Below, in pieces: positions 63,949 to 64,000 of a stretch of DNA of 64,000 nt. The notes below the pieces were generated by a model, which saw only the letters and a list, made by a program, of their open reading frames with translations, was not told the origin of the DNA and made no database searches. How positions within the stretch are numbered: position 1 is the stretch's first letter; each line of letters starts with the position of its first letter. The translations under genes were made by a program, and so were the position numbers. Source of the DNA: Marinovum sp034669705 (lineage in GTDB: Bacteria; Pseudomonadota; Alphaproteobacteria; Rhodobacterales; Rhodobacteraceae); contig NZ_JAXMOR010000026.1 of assembly GCF_034669705.1 (NCBI RefSeq), positions 3,671 through 67,670 of the forward strand, written 5' to 3'.

Positions 63949-64000
63949 ATGCGAAAGAGCCGTTTCACCGAGGCGCAAATCATCGGGATGATCAAAGAGC
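63949..64000 (+). CDS. IS3-family (IS407-like) transposase orfA, start only
   Basis: ATG at 63949 with AGGAG upstream encodes MRKSRFTEAQIIGMIKE, the typical beginning of IS3/IS407-group OrfA, and runs off the window. On the opposite strand to the broken IS3 beside it, so a separate insertion. Confidence 0.75.
   Translation, partial: MRKSRFTEAQIIGMIKE

Overview
The window looks like chromosomal DNA of a Roseobacter-group Rhodobacteraceae (Alphaproteobacteria). The coding DNA is GC-rich, the histidine genes are arranged in a way I associate with that family, there are several TRAP/TTT/ABC uptake loci, and Shine-Dalgarno sites are strong with tight ATGA/GTGA/TTGA stop-start overlaps. The taxonomic call is inference from gene content.

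Layout. 1-2.3 kb: two PLP enzymes on the minus strand (the class V aminotransferase runs off the left edge). 2.4-5.9 kb: sitABCD, a manganese/iron ABC transporter behind a Fur/Mur-like palindrome. 6.1-7.4 kb: a CaiB-type CoA transferase. 7.5-8.6 kb (hisE, hisF) and 22.8-26.1 kb (hisA, DUF2147, hisH, GFA enzyme, hisB): the histidine genes, split by a 14-kb block. 8.6-22.5 kb: that block, a quinoprotein alcohol-oxidation locus. It holds a PQQ alcohol dehydrogenase with the Asp-Tyr-Asp signature of lanthanide enzymes, cytochrome c-550 PedF, a MoxJ-like binding protein, the PedA1/A2/B/C-type ABC system associated with lanthanide uptake, a NosR-like flavin/iron-sulfur membrane protein with its own ApbE, and a split SsuABC-like transporter. 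A shared CTWTGGTCG-like half-site occurs before several of these genes.

26.2-31.7 kb: a free-standing Lrp ligand domain, two tandem tRNA-Gly(GCC), pyruvate carboxylase, an unrecognised protein and tRNA-Thr(TGT). 31.7-32.4 kb: a scar with a dead IS5 transposase and the broken start of an FGGY kinase. 32.4-37.8 kb: a SDR dehydrogenase, a tripartite tricarboxylate-type transporter (TctABC), a FadR/GntR regulator and a RraA-like aldolase, probably one organic-acid or sugar-acid pathway. 37.9-38.5 kb: decayed fragments. 38.5-43.4 kb: an uncharacterised membrane locus (HupE/UreJ-like protein, two small 4-TM proteins, an anchored exported protein, a DUF6152-like exported protein) with a frameshifted paralogue of the last.

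43.5-54.1 kb: a long minus-strand operon (FAH-family hydrolase, extradiol-type VOC dioxygenase, Fe3+/polyamine-type ABC transporter, MFS transporter, GST, PepSY membrane protein) with a divergent GntR regulator, probably aromatic-compound uptake and ring cleavage. 54.2-60.5 kb: a TAXI-TRAP transporter, a LysR regulator, a D-2-hydroxyacid dehydrogenase and a M24-fold protein lacking usual metal ligands; a 37-bp bipartite motif occurs at both promoters of this unit. From 60.98 kb to the right edge: the left end of an integrated element, with a 3' fragment of tRNA-Arg(CCT) as probable attachment site, a lower-GC tyrosine integrase, a broken IS3-family transposase and the start of another IS3 orfA. 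No rRNA gene and no CRISPR array were seen.
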